Part shown: piece by piece, positions 47,225 to 60,084 of the stretch
Layout of the letters: each line of letters starts with the position of its first letter
Numbering within the stretch: position 1 is the first letter of the stretch
NCBI GenBank assembly: GCA_033239125.1
Contig: BSWB01000005.1
Location: 50,886,993-50,950,992, forward strand
DNA: 64,000 nucleotides
Source of the DNA: Fagopyrum homotropicum
Lineage: Eukaryota > Streptophyta > Magnoliopsida > Caryophyllales > Polygonaceae
Direction of reading: 5' to 3'
Program-made: the position numbers and the translations under genes
Notes under the pieces: model-generated
The model's database searches: none
Seen by the model: only the letters and a program-made list of their open reading frames with translations
Told to the model about the DNA's origin: nothing

Positions 47225-50200
47225 AAGATGATGTTTAAGAAAAAGGTGCGATGAGGGGTTGATGCCATAGATTCGTGATCTAGAGTGAAGTTCACGGATT
47301 CAACAACAAAAGAAATCTCGGGGCAAATCTCGGGCGAGATTCTAGATGAACTGGCCGAGGTTTCCTACTGGTGATGACAAAGTATATGAAACTTGAAGGA
47401 ACAAAATGTAGTTAATATGGAATGGTAATGGATAGATAAGAAGAAGGATAATGGAATGAAATTGATGGAAATATAGGAAGACACGAACCAATATATTCTT
47501 GAAATAACCTTGACCAACGGATAAAAACTCCTTAACAAAGGAGGGACTAGTTTGACTAGTAACATCAATCTTCAATAAGATCAACACACACAAGAACAAC
47601 CTAGCAAGGAGTCACAACGATTTAACCAAATACTCTCTTTTTGATTGAATAGAAATGATAAAATGCAAACTCCGTGAGCAAAGTCACAAGTAATTCACAA
47701 TAACGTGAAAAATGATAATCAAACTACGCTACCTATGAATCTCGTCCTCTAAGGCTATTTATAAGAGATATTCCTCTAAAAAGATAAAATAAAGATAATC
47801 CTAAAATATAGGATCAAAACCAACACAATACCTTCAGAATGTTTAGAGATTTAAAGGTATTAAAATAACTAAAAGATAATTATGATCAATAAGATCTCAA
47901 CTAGATCTTATAGATCACGGCAGAAGAAAGTCTTGGTCTAAATCTCGGGCAAAATTATTGCCTCAGGGCCAAGATTTCTTCACTGGTTCTCTTAAGCCTC
48001 GTCTTAGCCACATTTCTTGGTTCCTTGATCTTCTTTAATTATGTATAACTTCTCCTCGTCGGTTCTCTTTTCTCTTGATCGAGTGATTGGTCCTTGTATA
48101 CTTGGTGTTGGAGACGGTCCCTCATCATGCTCCCCTTCTTGAAAAGTATTTGTTCGCTCCAAAACGTGTGTTTATATGGGAGAAAATAGTCTAAAATTTA
48201 TACCAAGAATCAAGCAAAATAAGCGAACCTGTAGTGTACGGATCAATCGCAATATAAGCAAGTATTCCAGGGTTGAACACAAGGACTATGGCAAAATCAA
48301 GCAACGGTATATAACTTTAGGTTGTAGTGCAAATCTCAAGGAACAAAGAACAAGATATATGATAATCACATAAAGGAATGCGGAGTCTAGAGATCAAAGA
48401 ATCCGGTTGTGGTTTCAACTCAAGACTTCTAAAGATAAGCGTGGACAAAGCTAAGGATGGTAAAGGAAGGCGTTTCTAAGACGGGACAGATCACGGGGGA
48501 GGTCTCACTATCCGCTATCCCAAACCAAAGGTCCTATTACCGGGTAAATCTCAAGGAACTAAGGAAAAGAACTATACTCTCAAACTAACAAATCAACCTA
48601 AGGGAATAGAACTAACATTTACCGGGTAAGTCTCAGGTTAACTCACAAAGGTAAGGTGAAGGCTCACTCAAACCCAAACAAAGGATAAAATTTTGTTGCC
48701 TAACACTCATCATCATAGGTAAAAAAAAGCAAGGAATCACCGGGTAAGTCTCTTCCTAGGCTTGGATATAAACCAAGAAAAGTGCAACGAGGATAGGATT
48801 TGGCAAACTATAACCTATGGTTCAAGATCCGCAGTTCAGGATCAATCTCAATCTTTTCTTGCTTGATCTCGATTTAGATTCATGAAGAACTGTCCGAGAC
48901 ACTAATCGGAATAGGTCAAACTCAACTTTAGGGTCCACTCGAGATAAAGATCTAGTCTGTCATCGTCTATACCACAAACTTCAACCAATCACCCAAGAAT
49001 CGCAAGGGTTTTAGCCAACAATCATCATGTTCAAAGCAATCAATATATATTCAATCAAGTTGTCAAGAAAAGAGAAATAAACACTCAAAAAAAGGTTCTC
49101 AATTATAATAGGTGTAAAACAATCCAACAAAGTATCGATAATGTGTTCCAAAAGGTGATAGCAACAACTAGTATCCTTCCAAAAAAAACCTTACAAAGTG
49201 TCTTCCAATCTCTTCATTTACCTTCAATCTTGATCTCCAAGCCATCTTTTCAACCCTTGGATGCAATCCTTCTGTAATCTTCTTCCGTGAAGAGAGAACA
49301 AACCTCGTAGCCGTCAACCGTCCTTAGATCAATATTCACCTTCCATTCTTATAGAAAAACTTAGGGTAAGATATTTTTATAACTCTTGGGTTGTGGGCCG
49401 TTGATCTCAATCAAGCCAAGTAAGGCATCTCGACCGAGATAGTAATGGTCTCATATGAGATCATGACTCAGTTACGTACTTTTCTTCGATTCTTCTCTTG
49501 ATTTCTTCTTGCATCCATTTCCTAAGGTTCTTGCTCTTCTTCTTGTAGTCCCAAGTGTTCCATAGTGCTGCTCACTAGTCCCTCATGCTTCAATGTCCCT
49601 TTTCGATCCAAAATATGGCCTAATTCCTACAATTACAATCGAACTAGGTGTAGACCTTAATTCTTGCAAAGTAGACAAATAAAGGCATAATTAATATGAA
49701 TATATACCCATGCAAGCAGAATAATAAAGAGAAATCGCCAAAACAATAGCCAATACTTAGACTATAATTCATGTTATCAAAATACCCCATACTTGCCTCT
49801 TGCTTGTCCCCAAGCAAGGTTCAAATCTTAGATACAAGATAATATGAATTATAAACCAGTAAAACAATGAAAACTCGCAAAACTTTTGGTTGTGTGCTTT
49901 TACTCATAGATCACCCTTAGAGAATGCTTCCTAGCCAATAATAATCAATACATGATCAAAACAAGTTATAGGTATAAGAAAGACAATCATACTTCACATA
50001 AAATCATAGAATATGTAGCAAATCAGATTCATCAAAATCAATCATGGATAATCAATTTTAAACCACAAAGTCAAACAACATGCTCAAGGTCTCAAGGGCT
50101 TTCAAATAGAGGTCAAGAAATGTATTAGGGTGAGATGTATAAAGGATAATGTGGTGCTAAAATCCGGGAAAAGGATAAAAACTTCACAACTTCAAGCATA

Positions 50201-51300
50201 ACTCAACATCCACCAATAAGCTCTTCTTACTTCTTTTTCACATTTTTACTTTACTTTCCACTAGAGAACATGGACAAAGGTGCACAAAAACCGAAGCCTT
50301 GGAGATCAACAAATCTCAATTTCTCGAGATGCCTTAAACCTTGATACATATACCATGACTCGTTAGGACTATCAATCAATCCGACCGAAGCCTTGGAGAT
50401 CAACAAATCTCAATTTCGAGATGCCTCAAACCTTGATGCACATACCATCATGCGTTAGGACTATCAATCAATCCGACTTTGGTAAGACACAAACACCCGC
50501 CTATGTGAGTGGTGTGGAGTTACTCATCATCATGATTAGCGTCCCCAAGCCTATTGTTTTCTAACACTTTCTCCACTTTCAACTTCAACTTTCATCAAAA
50601 TTTTCACTTTCATGCTTCCAAATTCCCGGATAGGTAAAGGAGGGCAAATATATGTATATATATGAGGCGCTAAGCATGATCAAGGAGACGAAGAAATAAA
50701 TCGACTTGCCTTAATCATCCAAGAAGGATGTGTGAGAACTTATAGCGCAATTTCAACTTTCAAATTCAACATGAATTGGACAAATATAACTTACTAAGCA
50801 TGCTCAAATTTCAGACAAAGCATTCAAACCATAATCATATCATAAATTATTTCAAACGCATAAAGATCATAAAAGTCAATCCACAAACATATATCATCAC
50901 GGGGATCACATCCATTCTAGAAGCACAAAATATTTCGAAAATTTTCTTTTTCAAAATGTCTCTCCACCGAGATTTATGTAGGCAAATGAGGTTTCCGACC
51001 GAGGTACCCCCCTGTTGTGTTCATCTCATTTGGCTAAATGAATTTCGGTCGAAGCAAATTTTATTTATTTATTATTTTTTATTAAACTAGTTTTTGACGG
51101 ATCTCGATCAAAAATTATGATGCAATGCATGGAATATAAACATATAAAGACATAAAGCTCAAAGCATCGAATAAGAGTCATAGAAACGATCAAAGGTAAT
51201 AGTTATTACAGACCCAAATGTTAAATACCCCATACTTAAGGACACATTGTCCCCAATGTGCACAAGCACAAATCATAGAAACACTTACAATGTCTAGTGT
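47225..51300 (-). repeat. Athila 3' non-coding and LTR-like region
   Basis: About 4 kb without genes. It includes a paragraph with TGTAGTGTACGGATCAATCG (about 48230) of the sort found in Athila and Tat LTRs, and a 94-bp tandem duplication. The ORFs at 48176-48373 and 50776-51090 are not convincing. The exact LTR ends could not be set because no second copy is in the window. Confidence 0.45.
50291..50476. repeat. 94-bp tandem duplication
   Basis: Copy 1 at 50291-50384 and copy 2 at 50385-50476, both starting CCGAAGCCTTGGAGATCAAC and ending GGACTATCAATCAATCCGA. They differ by a 2-base deletion and a few substitutions. Confidence 0.9.
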
Positions 51301-51339
51301 AGAACAACATAATAAAGGATAGAAGTAGCAACATTGTCA

Positions 51340-52768
51340 AGGAAGATCAAGCGTCTGGTAGTGGAGGATATGGGAACTGAGTAGGGTCAAAGGCATGCCC
51401 GAACTACCGATGATACATCTGCGTCATCATTTGGTGGTGAATATGGTGGCGCTCATCCATGTACCGCCTCATGTCACCTATCAGTCGGCTTTGAGTAGTG
51501 TGGCGCTCATCCATAATCTGCCTCAAATCACGGAAAGACATCGCCATCTACTCTCCTAGCTCATCGACCATGTTGTAAATGTTGGAAGGTCAAACACAAT
51601 GGCAAGAACCTCGTTGAGGTTGCACCCTCCTGGGTGGAACCTCCTGCTGTGTAGCCCTCACTACCGGATCATCATTAGTATCCTCATCATTAACCTCAAC
51701 TACCGGAACGCTAGGACCAGCAGTATCGGTCCCGATATCCATAACAACTACTCTATCACCGCCCTCATAACTGTTTGTGCCGAACTCATCATTAATATCA
51801 GCATGTCACTCTAGTGGGCGCCAAATCTCTCTCCAATTGTTCGGGCCGGCGACCGTGAACTATGAAGACCAAGGAATGCCCCTCGGAGATCTCTTCTCCC
51901 AAGGCATGGCATCATATGGTGTGCCACGGCCTTAAGGGAAGAGAATTCAACGAGTGATGAAGTCCTGTAGACCTAAAGGCTTAGCCTCAGCGGCTAAGGT
52001 ACAAGCAGACAAGTCGATCTCCATGATCCTAGCAATGTGGGTCACCATACCCCCTACACATATATCGCTCTTACCTTTGTTGGCAATCTTATGCAACATC
52101 CGCCAACATGGTGGGAAAATCAAGAACCTCTCCTACAGTGATACACCACAAGGTAAAGAGCTCACCCTGCTTGATCTTCTATAGTGTCTTACTATGGGCA
52201 AACAACATCTCACTCAATACGCGGTGGGCGATCTTAAAGGCAAGGTGATAGATGTTTCTCTCTTGGAATCCTTGATTTCCAATTGTCGGCACTAATTGGA
52301 GTAGAGGCGATACTATCCCAAAACACTCTTGCTTTGAACCTAGTGGGGAAGTCGGTGGCGGTAGGGGGGAAAATCTAAACAGAACTGCAAAGTTGTATAA
52401 GCTGACCCCGTAGTTCTTGTTTATCAAACGGAATTTCACTCCCTTATGTTCCGGCACATACATGAAGGAGCTAAAAAATTCATACATAATCTCTACGTAT
52501 GCCGGTTCCCTAAGGGCGATCAACCCCTCTAGTCCAACAGTAGATATCATGCTCTGTAAATCATCAACAACATGCAGGCAAGCAAAGTCCTTAATGTCTA
52601 TGTATCGTAGTGCTATAATAAGACGAGAGAAAATTCGGTCATACCTTTCTTGGTGACGTTCCTGGATAACTAGAAGTGGTGGAGGTGGTGGGATGAAGGA
52701 GAAGGTTTTCGTGCACCAACACGACCACGGACCACAATCTCTCGCTCAGAACGACGTAAAGGCTTCAT
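51340..52768 (-). pseudogene. Athila third-ORF remnant (ORF1/putative envelope-like region)
   Basis: Starts at ATG 52768 (MKPLRRSERE) and continues with shifts through 52550-52179, where MISTVGLEGLIALREPAYVE, EFFSSFMYV and GVKFRLINKNYGVSLYNFA match the conserved block of plant Athila ORF1-type proteins, as I recall it. Further text reads VTHIARIMEIDLSACTL (about 52000-52055), and an acidic segment follows near 51700. Position between integrase and 3' LTR is where Athila elements carry their extra ORF, often called envelope-like on position alone. Several stops; not functional. Confidence 0.6.
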
Positions 52769-53599
52769 TATAACAGGTGATCTCAGGTTATTCTTGATGA
52801 ATCTCGGCCGAGATTACCGAGATGGATGCATCTCGATCAAAACTCACAAATCTGTAAGTATTTCCCCTCAAACACACTACCACCAATTTCAAATGGGGAT
52901 TTCGACCTAGATGCAACCCAACAACACAAAAATACTCGCCAAATCGAGACAAAATCGAGCAAACCTAAGTTTAGGAGTCTTTGAACGAAATTGCTTGATT
53001 TTTGATGATTTCGGTGGTTTGAAGTGCCGATTGATGCTGGAGAAGTGGATGTGGTGCCTTTCCCGTCAAGTTGATCCAAGAACGAGCAAAAACAAGCAAG
53101 AAACGGGATTTTTAGCAAGGAGGGCGATTTCGGTCGGGTCAACTCGAAGTAAGTTAGGTTTAGAAGAGAGAGAAGATCTCTTTCATCTTTTATACCCTTT
53201 AGAATTTTGAACTGCATCTCGGACGAGATGGCTGGGCAACCGAGATGGTCAACCGAGGTCACTCCTTGTTGGGTTTATCTCGGTTGAGGGAGATCGATCT
53301 CGGTAGAGATCACTGTAGGCAACCGAGATCACTCCAGTTTCCGCTCTTTTCTCAAATTCTCAATCCTAAAGTTATCTCCATCTTCTTCTTTGAGTTGTTT
53401 TCTTTGGATTGTACCTAGCTCCTGTCATCACGGATACAAAAAATGCAAAAACTATTCTAAACTAATCTAGAAATCAAAACAAAGAAATACCTTGGGTTGT
53501 CTCCTAAGAAGCGCTTGTTTTAAGGTCGCTAACTGGACCGTACTTCGTTATGATCATGTTAGATGCAGTGGATCAATCTCCTCTACCGGAACTTCCGGT

Positions 53600-54622
53600 G
53601 TGTATTTCTTCGGCCGTTGACCGTTCACATTAATATTTCCGATATGTTCACCCTATACTTCAACTTCACCATGAGGGAAAACATGTTTCACAATATAAGG
53701 TCCGGTCCATCTAGATTTCAACTTACCGAGAAAGAGGCAAAGACGGGAATTGAAGAGAAGAACAAGGTCTCCTTCTTTGAGCTCCTTTCGAATAATATTC
53801 TTGTCATGCCATCTTTTTGTTCTCTCCTTATAAATCCTTGCATTCTCATAGGCATTCAAGTGAAGTTCTTCCAACTCATTAATGTCCAAGAGTCGCTTCT
53901 CTCCAGGCTTCCTTGATATCAAAATTCAGCCACTTGATCGCCCAATAAGTTTTATGTATAAGCTCCAACGAAAGATGACAAGACTTCCCATAAACAAAGT
54001 TGTAAGGAGTGGTTTCTATGGGAGTCTTGAATGCGGTCCTATAAGCCCAAAGAGCGTCATCCAACTTCATTGACCAGTCCTTCCTCGTTCTAGAGATGGT
54101 CTTCTCCAAGATTCCTTTGATTTCTCTATTTGATATCTCAACCGGTCCACTCGTTTGAGGATGTTAAGGAGTTGCTACCTTATGGGTGACCCCATACTTC
54201 GATAAAAGTGCTTCAAACTTCCTGGCTGTAAAGTACGTCCCTCCATCACTAATGATGACTTGAGGTGTCCTAAATATTTGGAAAATAGTCCGGTTGAAGA
54301 ACTTCACTACTAATGTGACGTCATTGGTGGGAGAAGCAATGGCTTCCACCCATCTTGAAACATAATCAACCGCCAAAAGTATGTATAGATTCCATGCAGA
54401 TGATGTGAATGGTCCTATAAAGTCAACTCCCAATACATCGAAAATTCCAACTTCTTGTATGTTATTGAGGGGCATCTTGTTTCTTCTAGATAAGTTCCCT
54501 GTTCTTTGGCATGCATCACAAGAAACAACAAATGTTTTCACATCCTTAAAATAATGTAGCCAAAAGAAACTGGAACGTAATACCTTAGTGCAAGTTTTAT
54601 GGGCACTAGCTTATCCTCCACA
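53600..54622 (-). pseudogene. Athila integrase remnant
   Basis: From 54622 downward: the end of the HHCC zinc domain (CDACQRTGN), the catalytic core with GVDFIGPF (first Asp) and IISDGGTYF (second Asp), then after a frame change RKDWSMKLDDALWAYRTAFKT and TTPYNFVYGKSCHLSLE. The C-terminal part is ENARIYKERTKRWHDKNI with LLFNSRLCLFLGKLKSRW (to 53653). This wording is characteristic of Athila/Tat Gypsy integrases. Three open frames (54541-54164, 54109-53879, 53922-53653) carry it, separated by a stop (54162-54164) and a frameshift. The zinc domain is cut at its start by the LTR beginning at 54623. Confidence 0.88.
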
Positions 54623-56959
54623 TGTAACACCCCGAATCTGCGGGACTCGGGATGCTACGGGCGGAGACCTCACCATGGGTCCCGACCCTTAACCTGACAA
54701 CAATTTCACTGGATCTTACAACAAGACACAAATAAAGGAAAAACAAAAATACATTTTAATGCAATGATATGAACCCCAAAAGCATACAACGAAAGACCAC
54801 AACCGAGTTAACAACTCCAACGACCAAACGTAAAAAACATAGAATGTACATATATATATATACATATATATACAAGACTCTACTCCCAAACCCATCCTAC
54901 AATGCACAAACCCCGACTGCCCACTCTTCCGGATCTCTCGGCCGCGTCCCAACCTGCAGGGCAACTACAACAATATCGGTATAAAACCATTAGCTAGCAT
55001 TCAAAGCATTAGAATCATGGTATTGGCACACACACACACATAAGTCAACATAAACACACATCATGCTTTAACACACATAAGCCGGTTTATTATCTTTCCA
55101 ATTACGTCATTCCATTACTAATTCCATTTATGGTGTGACACGAGAATCATAAAGATCTCGCCCTTGTCCCCTTTCACCAGACGGGTTTGTACTTGATGCG
55201 AATCAACATCACCCGCTGGGCTGGTCGCAAGGCACCTCCTAGTCACCCCATTTTGGACTGGAGAAGCGGTCACCGCCCGTTATCATACACTTGGGCCAAT
55301 ATACATAACACAAGGTCGTCCTAGTTTCGGTTTTGTTATTATAAAACATAAATAAACACACTCACAACCAATCACACATCGATGCTAATATAAAGAAGCT
55401 AGCTAAGTAAGTCCGGAGTCTTACATGTCTCAAACGCTCAATCCAAAAATATAGCACACTCCCCTTCCCGCAGGAAGATACTCTCAGCCTGACCAAACGA
55501 GGCACAAGATCAGAATATATCTCTCATGCTAGAAGTCCTTAGACTTCTATCCCAAATGACCTCTACAAGGTCATATAACTCACATGTTAGGACAAAATAC
55601 TCATAGTCTCGATAATCTCCCGATCATAAACGCTGGGCTAGGATACTCACGTCCTAGTCTCCACAATCTCAACTGCACATGCTTGAATAACAACATATGC
55701 TCATCGTATTACTAGAACACACATCACAACTATGCTATGATACAACTCCTAACCTCTAAGATTCTAAAAGATCATTCCTCAACATCAATCCATCAACCAT
55801 CCATAACTCCCTAAAGTCCACAACCACTAAGTGGCATTCACTCTAAGTTATGCTAGATCTATCCTAGCATGATATACTACCACTAAACAATACTAGAACG
55901 AGAGAGAAGGGAATCACACGAGGGAGAAGGAGAAAGACGATCTACATATGTTGAATGCGGATTCATTGGGCCTTTATCGGGGCGCTTCCAAACCTAACAC
56001 CAAACTAAACGAATTTAGCTTATACGCTAAATTTGAATGTAATATAACTTATATATAAATCTAAGGAAAACTCGTGTTCAAAACCAAGGTTAATATTTTC
56101 CAGGGCAATATATCCATTTACGTAAACATCATAAACCGCAATTCAAAATTTTGGGCCAAAACCGTAAATATATATAAGCAGGTGCATAATTGTTACATTC
56201 CAAAAATCTCGGTAGAAAATGTAAATTTGAAAAAGTTGGGCCAAACTGCAAATAAAAAAATGTATAGGATATATATTGTAATAATTGTAAAAATATAATT
56301 AACCCTAGGGTTTTTCATTCCAAAATAAAAGGCAGCAGTGGACAAGGCGAACCAAGGGAGAGAAATGGCGGCGGAAGGGCATCTCTCCGACGGCATCAGA
56401 GTGGGGTTCTACTGGCCTCTCCGGTGGCGGCAAAGGCGTCTCTTCTCGGTGGTGTGATAGACGCGAGCTCTTTGGCGGCGAGGCGGGGCCTCCGGAAAGG
56501 CTCGTGTAGGCGGGGCGAGGAGCGGAGGCAAGAGGTTGTGCAGGTAGAGTGAGGCACGACGGTGTCGGCGGAACGGAGGCGGCCCAATCACCAGCGGCAG
56601 GTGGTGCAAAGAGCAAGGAAGTTGGGGAGTTTGACGTTGTGTAAAGAAAGAAAAGAGGTAGGTTGGGCTGGTCATAGGAGGTAGAGGAGGGCGAGGGGTC
56701 AAGGCTGGCCAGGAGCCGAGCGGTCAGGTTGAAGAGTTCACAGTGGGGACGAGGGGTCAAGCTGCAGATCTGAGCTGACGTGGCAGTAGAGGCTGCGAGG
56801 GGTTGGCTGTAGTGAGCTGCTCACCAGCCAAGAAAGACAAGAAGGAAAAGAAAAAGGAAAAAAAAAGAGAATTACCCAAAATATACTCGATCAAAATAAT
56901 CAGAACGGAAATTTCGGATCCGAAAACTTTTCCGAACTTTCCAAAAATAAAGGTACGGG

Positions 56960-57029
<70 letters not shown>

Positions 57030-57169
57030 GCAAAAATATACTTTGCCATACAAAACCATTCTCATAAATTAATTACGAGACTATATAAGAATTTAAACAC
57101 TGGTAACAATTTATCGCTAGAAGTAGGAAAATAAATGTCAAAAACGCCCTCATTAAACGGGGTGTTACA
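54623..57169 (-). repeat. LTR of a second Ty3/Gypsy element, 2.5 kb
   Basis: Bounded by TGTAACACCCCG on the left and its exact reverse complement CGGGGTGTTACA on the right. On the minus strand it follows a degraded Gypsy pol whose last segment (TTTCGGGATGAAACTTG, then a purine-rich AGGGGATCTGA at 57170-57180) is the usual run-up to a 3' LTR, so this is the 3' LTR in minus orientation. It contains a (TA)n run, a GC-rich stretch (56400-56700) that creates spurious open frames, and GT-rich text. The termini are of the type seen in chromovirus (Tekay/Del) LTRs. Confidence 0.75.
56962..57027. repeat. (TA)n microsatellite, 66 bp
   Basis: Pure TA repeats inside the Gypsy LTR. Open frames on both strands translate it as alternating Tyr-Ile and are artefacts. 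Confidence 0.95.
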
Positions 57170-57449
57170 TCAGATCCCCTAAAAACAAGTTTCATCCCGA
57201 AACTTGCCACACGCCGAACTTCTCGGTCCCTTAAGGCCGAGGTATGAACTCTTACTCTAAGAAGGCTGAAACCTTCTAATCTATATACACCAACTGCTCA
57301 AACTACCATCACAAGATATATCAGGTCATATAACACATTCCCGCACAGGACCCAACTACACATAACATCATACCCGCACAACTCAACCAAGGGAAGAACT
57401 ACATCTAACCTGTCGTTCTATCGATTCTACTAGCTCAGCGTAAAACTCA

Positions 57450-59050
57450 CTCAAAGATATTTTTCCCCATCTTCTAATTTAGCCTCATTGGTTCCTCGTC
57501 TGCCCCCTAGACCATCATGACTGACCATCCGTCCCGAGTCATGTATGAACTCCCTTGACTGATACACATGAAACACCGGGTGAACACCCTCTACTCTCGG
57601 CGGCCACGTCAATCGGTAAACCACTTTCCCAACTCACGTTAAGATCTCAAGAAGGTCCGATATATCAGAAACTCAACTTCCTTCTCGGGTCTTTCTCGAT
57701 GCAGCATTTCCATTATGCTTCTCTTTGCTTGTCTCTAACAAAGAAGATCGAACTTCCAATTTACACCATTAGCTTTGGTTCTTGTCAAGCCAAACATTGA
57801 TGTGACTTTTCCTCAATTCTTGTTGCAAGTTCCAAGTATGAAGGAAATACTTTAATTCACACTACTTCTACTAACGAGACACGTATGCTATTACCTTTAC
57901 CTCGTTCCTCAATACTCAATTAAGACTTGTCTTGGAGAATCCCTTGTCCTCTTCAAACCCATCATACCTTGAGGCAATTTGAAACACTTGCACCAATAAA
58001 TCTCCTCTTAACTCTCAGCAATACCATTGTCAGTTTTCGTCCCATTCAATACTTCATTGTCATCCGGAGTAGGCTAGTCATAGATGGTATTACTTTGGTG
58101 AATCTCTCCACAAATCCGGTAATGACCAGCACATCCAAGAAAACTTGTAACTTATTTCACATTCTTCGGGGTTTGCTATCCCGAGACAACTTGTAATACA
58201 ACTTCTCTCTTCCTCGAGAGTAGACCAAATTATCTTATCCAGGGCATTAGTAAGCCCATATGGAACCACTACAACTCGTAGTGACCATGGTTTTTCCGGA
58301 AGGCCGTATTTGCGATATCCCAGTCTCTAATTCTCAATTGGTGACACTCAGACCTTAAATTAATCTTAGAAGAGACTACCGACCCATGCACCCGATCGAG
58401 TAGATCATCTATTCGTTGTAAGGGATACTTGTCCTTCACCATTATCTTGTTCCGCTTACGGTAATCGATGTTCACATGGAGAGAACCGTCTCTCTTTTCC
58501 GCAAACAACACCGGCGTTCCCCTTAACAACTTCAAATCAAGAGTTCAAGATATATTCCAATATGAACTTCAAATCAAGAGTTCAAGATATATTCCAATAT
58601 GAACTTCAAATCAAGAGTTCAAGATATATATAGAGTTCCCCATGGTAGTGCATTGATTTTAGCAAACCCTTATCACGAAGAGCTTGTAATTTCTCCTTTC
58701 ATTGCTTCCTCAATCCGCGTATCTTCACGGGTTTCATTTAGTGATGTCATTTGTATGGCGCTTTGGAAATTGGATTTGAGCCAAGATCAACCTTAGCGAC
58801 AAAAATCCACAGATGTATTGGAATCCACGATATCTCGGGTTTCATCTTTTCTCTTCCTGTCAGATATCGTAATAACCGACACAACTTGTCTTAGCATTTT
58901 ACAAATGGTCATGACACCGTTGATCTACCCCGATCTATTGAGGGGATGTCCTTCAGACTCGTGTATTGTTCCAACTATAACTATGACGGTGACCGTTCTC
59001 TTCAAGGATCCTTCATCTCTCGAAACCGTAGATTCGCTTTGAGTCTTCTG
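57450..59050 (-). pseudogene. Degraded Ty3/Gypsy pol (reverse transcriptase to integrase end)
   Basis: On the minus strand, high to low: DLGSNPISKAPYK and LRDKGLLKS (about 58800-58650), the 37-bp triplication, then RT text in the one clear open frame (58535-58269): TPVLFAEKRDGSL, DKYPLQRIDDLLDRV and SKINLRSECHQLRIRD, where INLRS stands for the usual KIDLRS, so the first catalytic Asp is Asn. Next come VVPYGLTNA (about 58235), the RNase H run-up VTSFLGCAGHYR (about 58150) and finally integrase C-terminal words RRKLSF-YIGPS and VHVYQSREFIHDS (about 57680-57540). Every piece lies in a different frame or is separated by stops. Most of RNase H and the integrase core are deleted. Confidence 0.8.
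58528..58629. repeat. 37-bp tandem repeat, 2.8 copies
   Basis: Units at 58528-58564, 58565-58601 and 58602-58629, identical, starting AACTTCAAATCAAGAGTTCA. It sits in the N-terminal part of the dead Gypsy reverse transcriptase. Confidence 0.95.
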
Positions 59051-60084
59051 ACTCTTGGGTCTTGGATAAGAAATATTTCATCTTAATCTCTTTTAAAGGG
59101 ATGTTGAAAATAATCTATAAGGTTTCGCACTTATGTAATGTCATGAACATGCCTTGAAACAATCGATCTAATCTTTTTCGCTTTAATGAAATCCCAACAT
59201 GTGGGTAACGTCCTTCATATTTTATATAGTCTTGCACTAAAAGCACCCTTTCTTCATTTAGGGGTAGAACTTACTTTATTTCCTTATGTTACATCTCATG
59301 TCGAAATCAAACTTCAAAACTTCGGTCTTCTCTTACTCTCATTGGTCACCTTATGCATCTCTCGGTATTCCATGAACAACTTAACAAGCGTACCAGTATG
59401 CCCCATGGAGAACGCTAAGCGAATTTTTCCCAAATCCAACCACAGAAATATCCAACTCATTACTTCTCAATTTCTAACGTCATCAGCTCTAGCTTGAAGC
59501 GTTGCTAAAAATCCAGATTCTCCGTTTCACGCCATAACCACTATGGCCTCTCTACTTGAGTCTAGGAGATTTTGATCCAACTTCTTCTTGCGAAGAAATA
59601 TCATCCGTTTCATTATAATGAAAATACCATACATCTACTCTCTCTATATATATGTTCCCATTGCGTAAAGAAACAAGGGAAGCTTCATTTTCCTCCTGCT
59701 CCTCTATTCCTTTCACTCTTATCAAACCTTAACAGTTCTTATCCGTGTCGTTCCCACATATGCCAATCCCATGACCTAAGAAGGTCGCACAGGGTCATTA
59801 CCATCCCACCCTAGGAGGTCTATTGCAATTACTTGATTTGAACTCTTGTAATGCTACTTGATTATGACATGTGCGCTTCCGTTGATACACCTCTTTACTA
59901 TTGTCATCGAACCACCAAAAATACTTCAAGCTTTTGTTATTGTTCCTTTATATTCCACACTCTATGTTACTCTTCTCATCTACACTCACTAGTAGACAAC
60001 CCACACCTGTGCATTCTCGGTAGTCACCGATCAACTCATAGATGACCCTCTCCAAGGTCAACGACTTACCTTCCTTCTATACTT
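59051..60084. other. Probable remainder of the Gypsy element, no gene recognised
   Basis: Pyrimidine-rich on the plus strand, with open frames (59186-59497, 59572-59814) that do not match anything I know. It presumably continues the minus-strand Gypsy element upstream of its reverse transcriptase, but I could not find the protease or gag motifs. It ends at the abrupt start of SIRE pol. Confidence 0.4.

Larger units (their letters stand above)
47225..54622 (-). mobile_element. Athila-type Ty3/Gypsy element, minus strand, incomplete
   Basis: Read from right to left: integrase (54622-53653), post-integrase spacer, a third ORF (52768 to about 51340), then about 4 kb of non-coding and LTR-like sequence. 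Diagnostic phrases for this lineage are TACCCCATACTTGCC with CTTGCTTGTCCCCAAGCAAG (about 49790-49820) and ATACCCCATACTTAAGGACA (about 51228). Palindromic ATCTCGG/CCGAGAT phrases are scattered from 47320 to 53340. The 5' part (gag, protease, RT) is not present: the integrase is interrupted at 54622 by another Gypsy LTR. Confidence 0.75.

Noticed and set aside
52837..53262. 141-codon minus-strand ORF between Athila integrase and third ORF
   Set aside because: Lies in the normally non-coding spacer of Athila elements and shows no recognisable domain; the embedded ATCTCGG palindromes are also found in non-coding parts.
56305..56760. Minus-strand ORF of 151 codons, Pro/Ser/Arg-rich
   Set aside because: It lies in the GC-rich middle of the Gypsy LTR, where stop codons are rare in several frames on both strands. 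No domain, no conservation evidence.
56757..57072. ORFs on both strands with long Tyr-Ile runs
   Set aside because: Translation of the (TA)n microsatellite.
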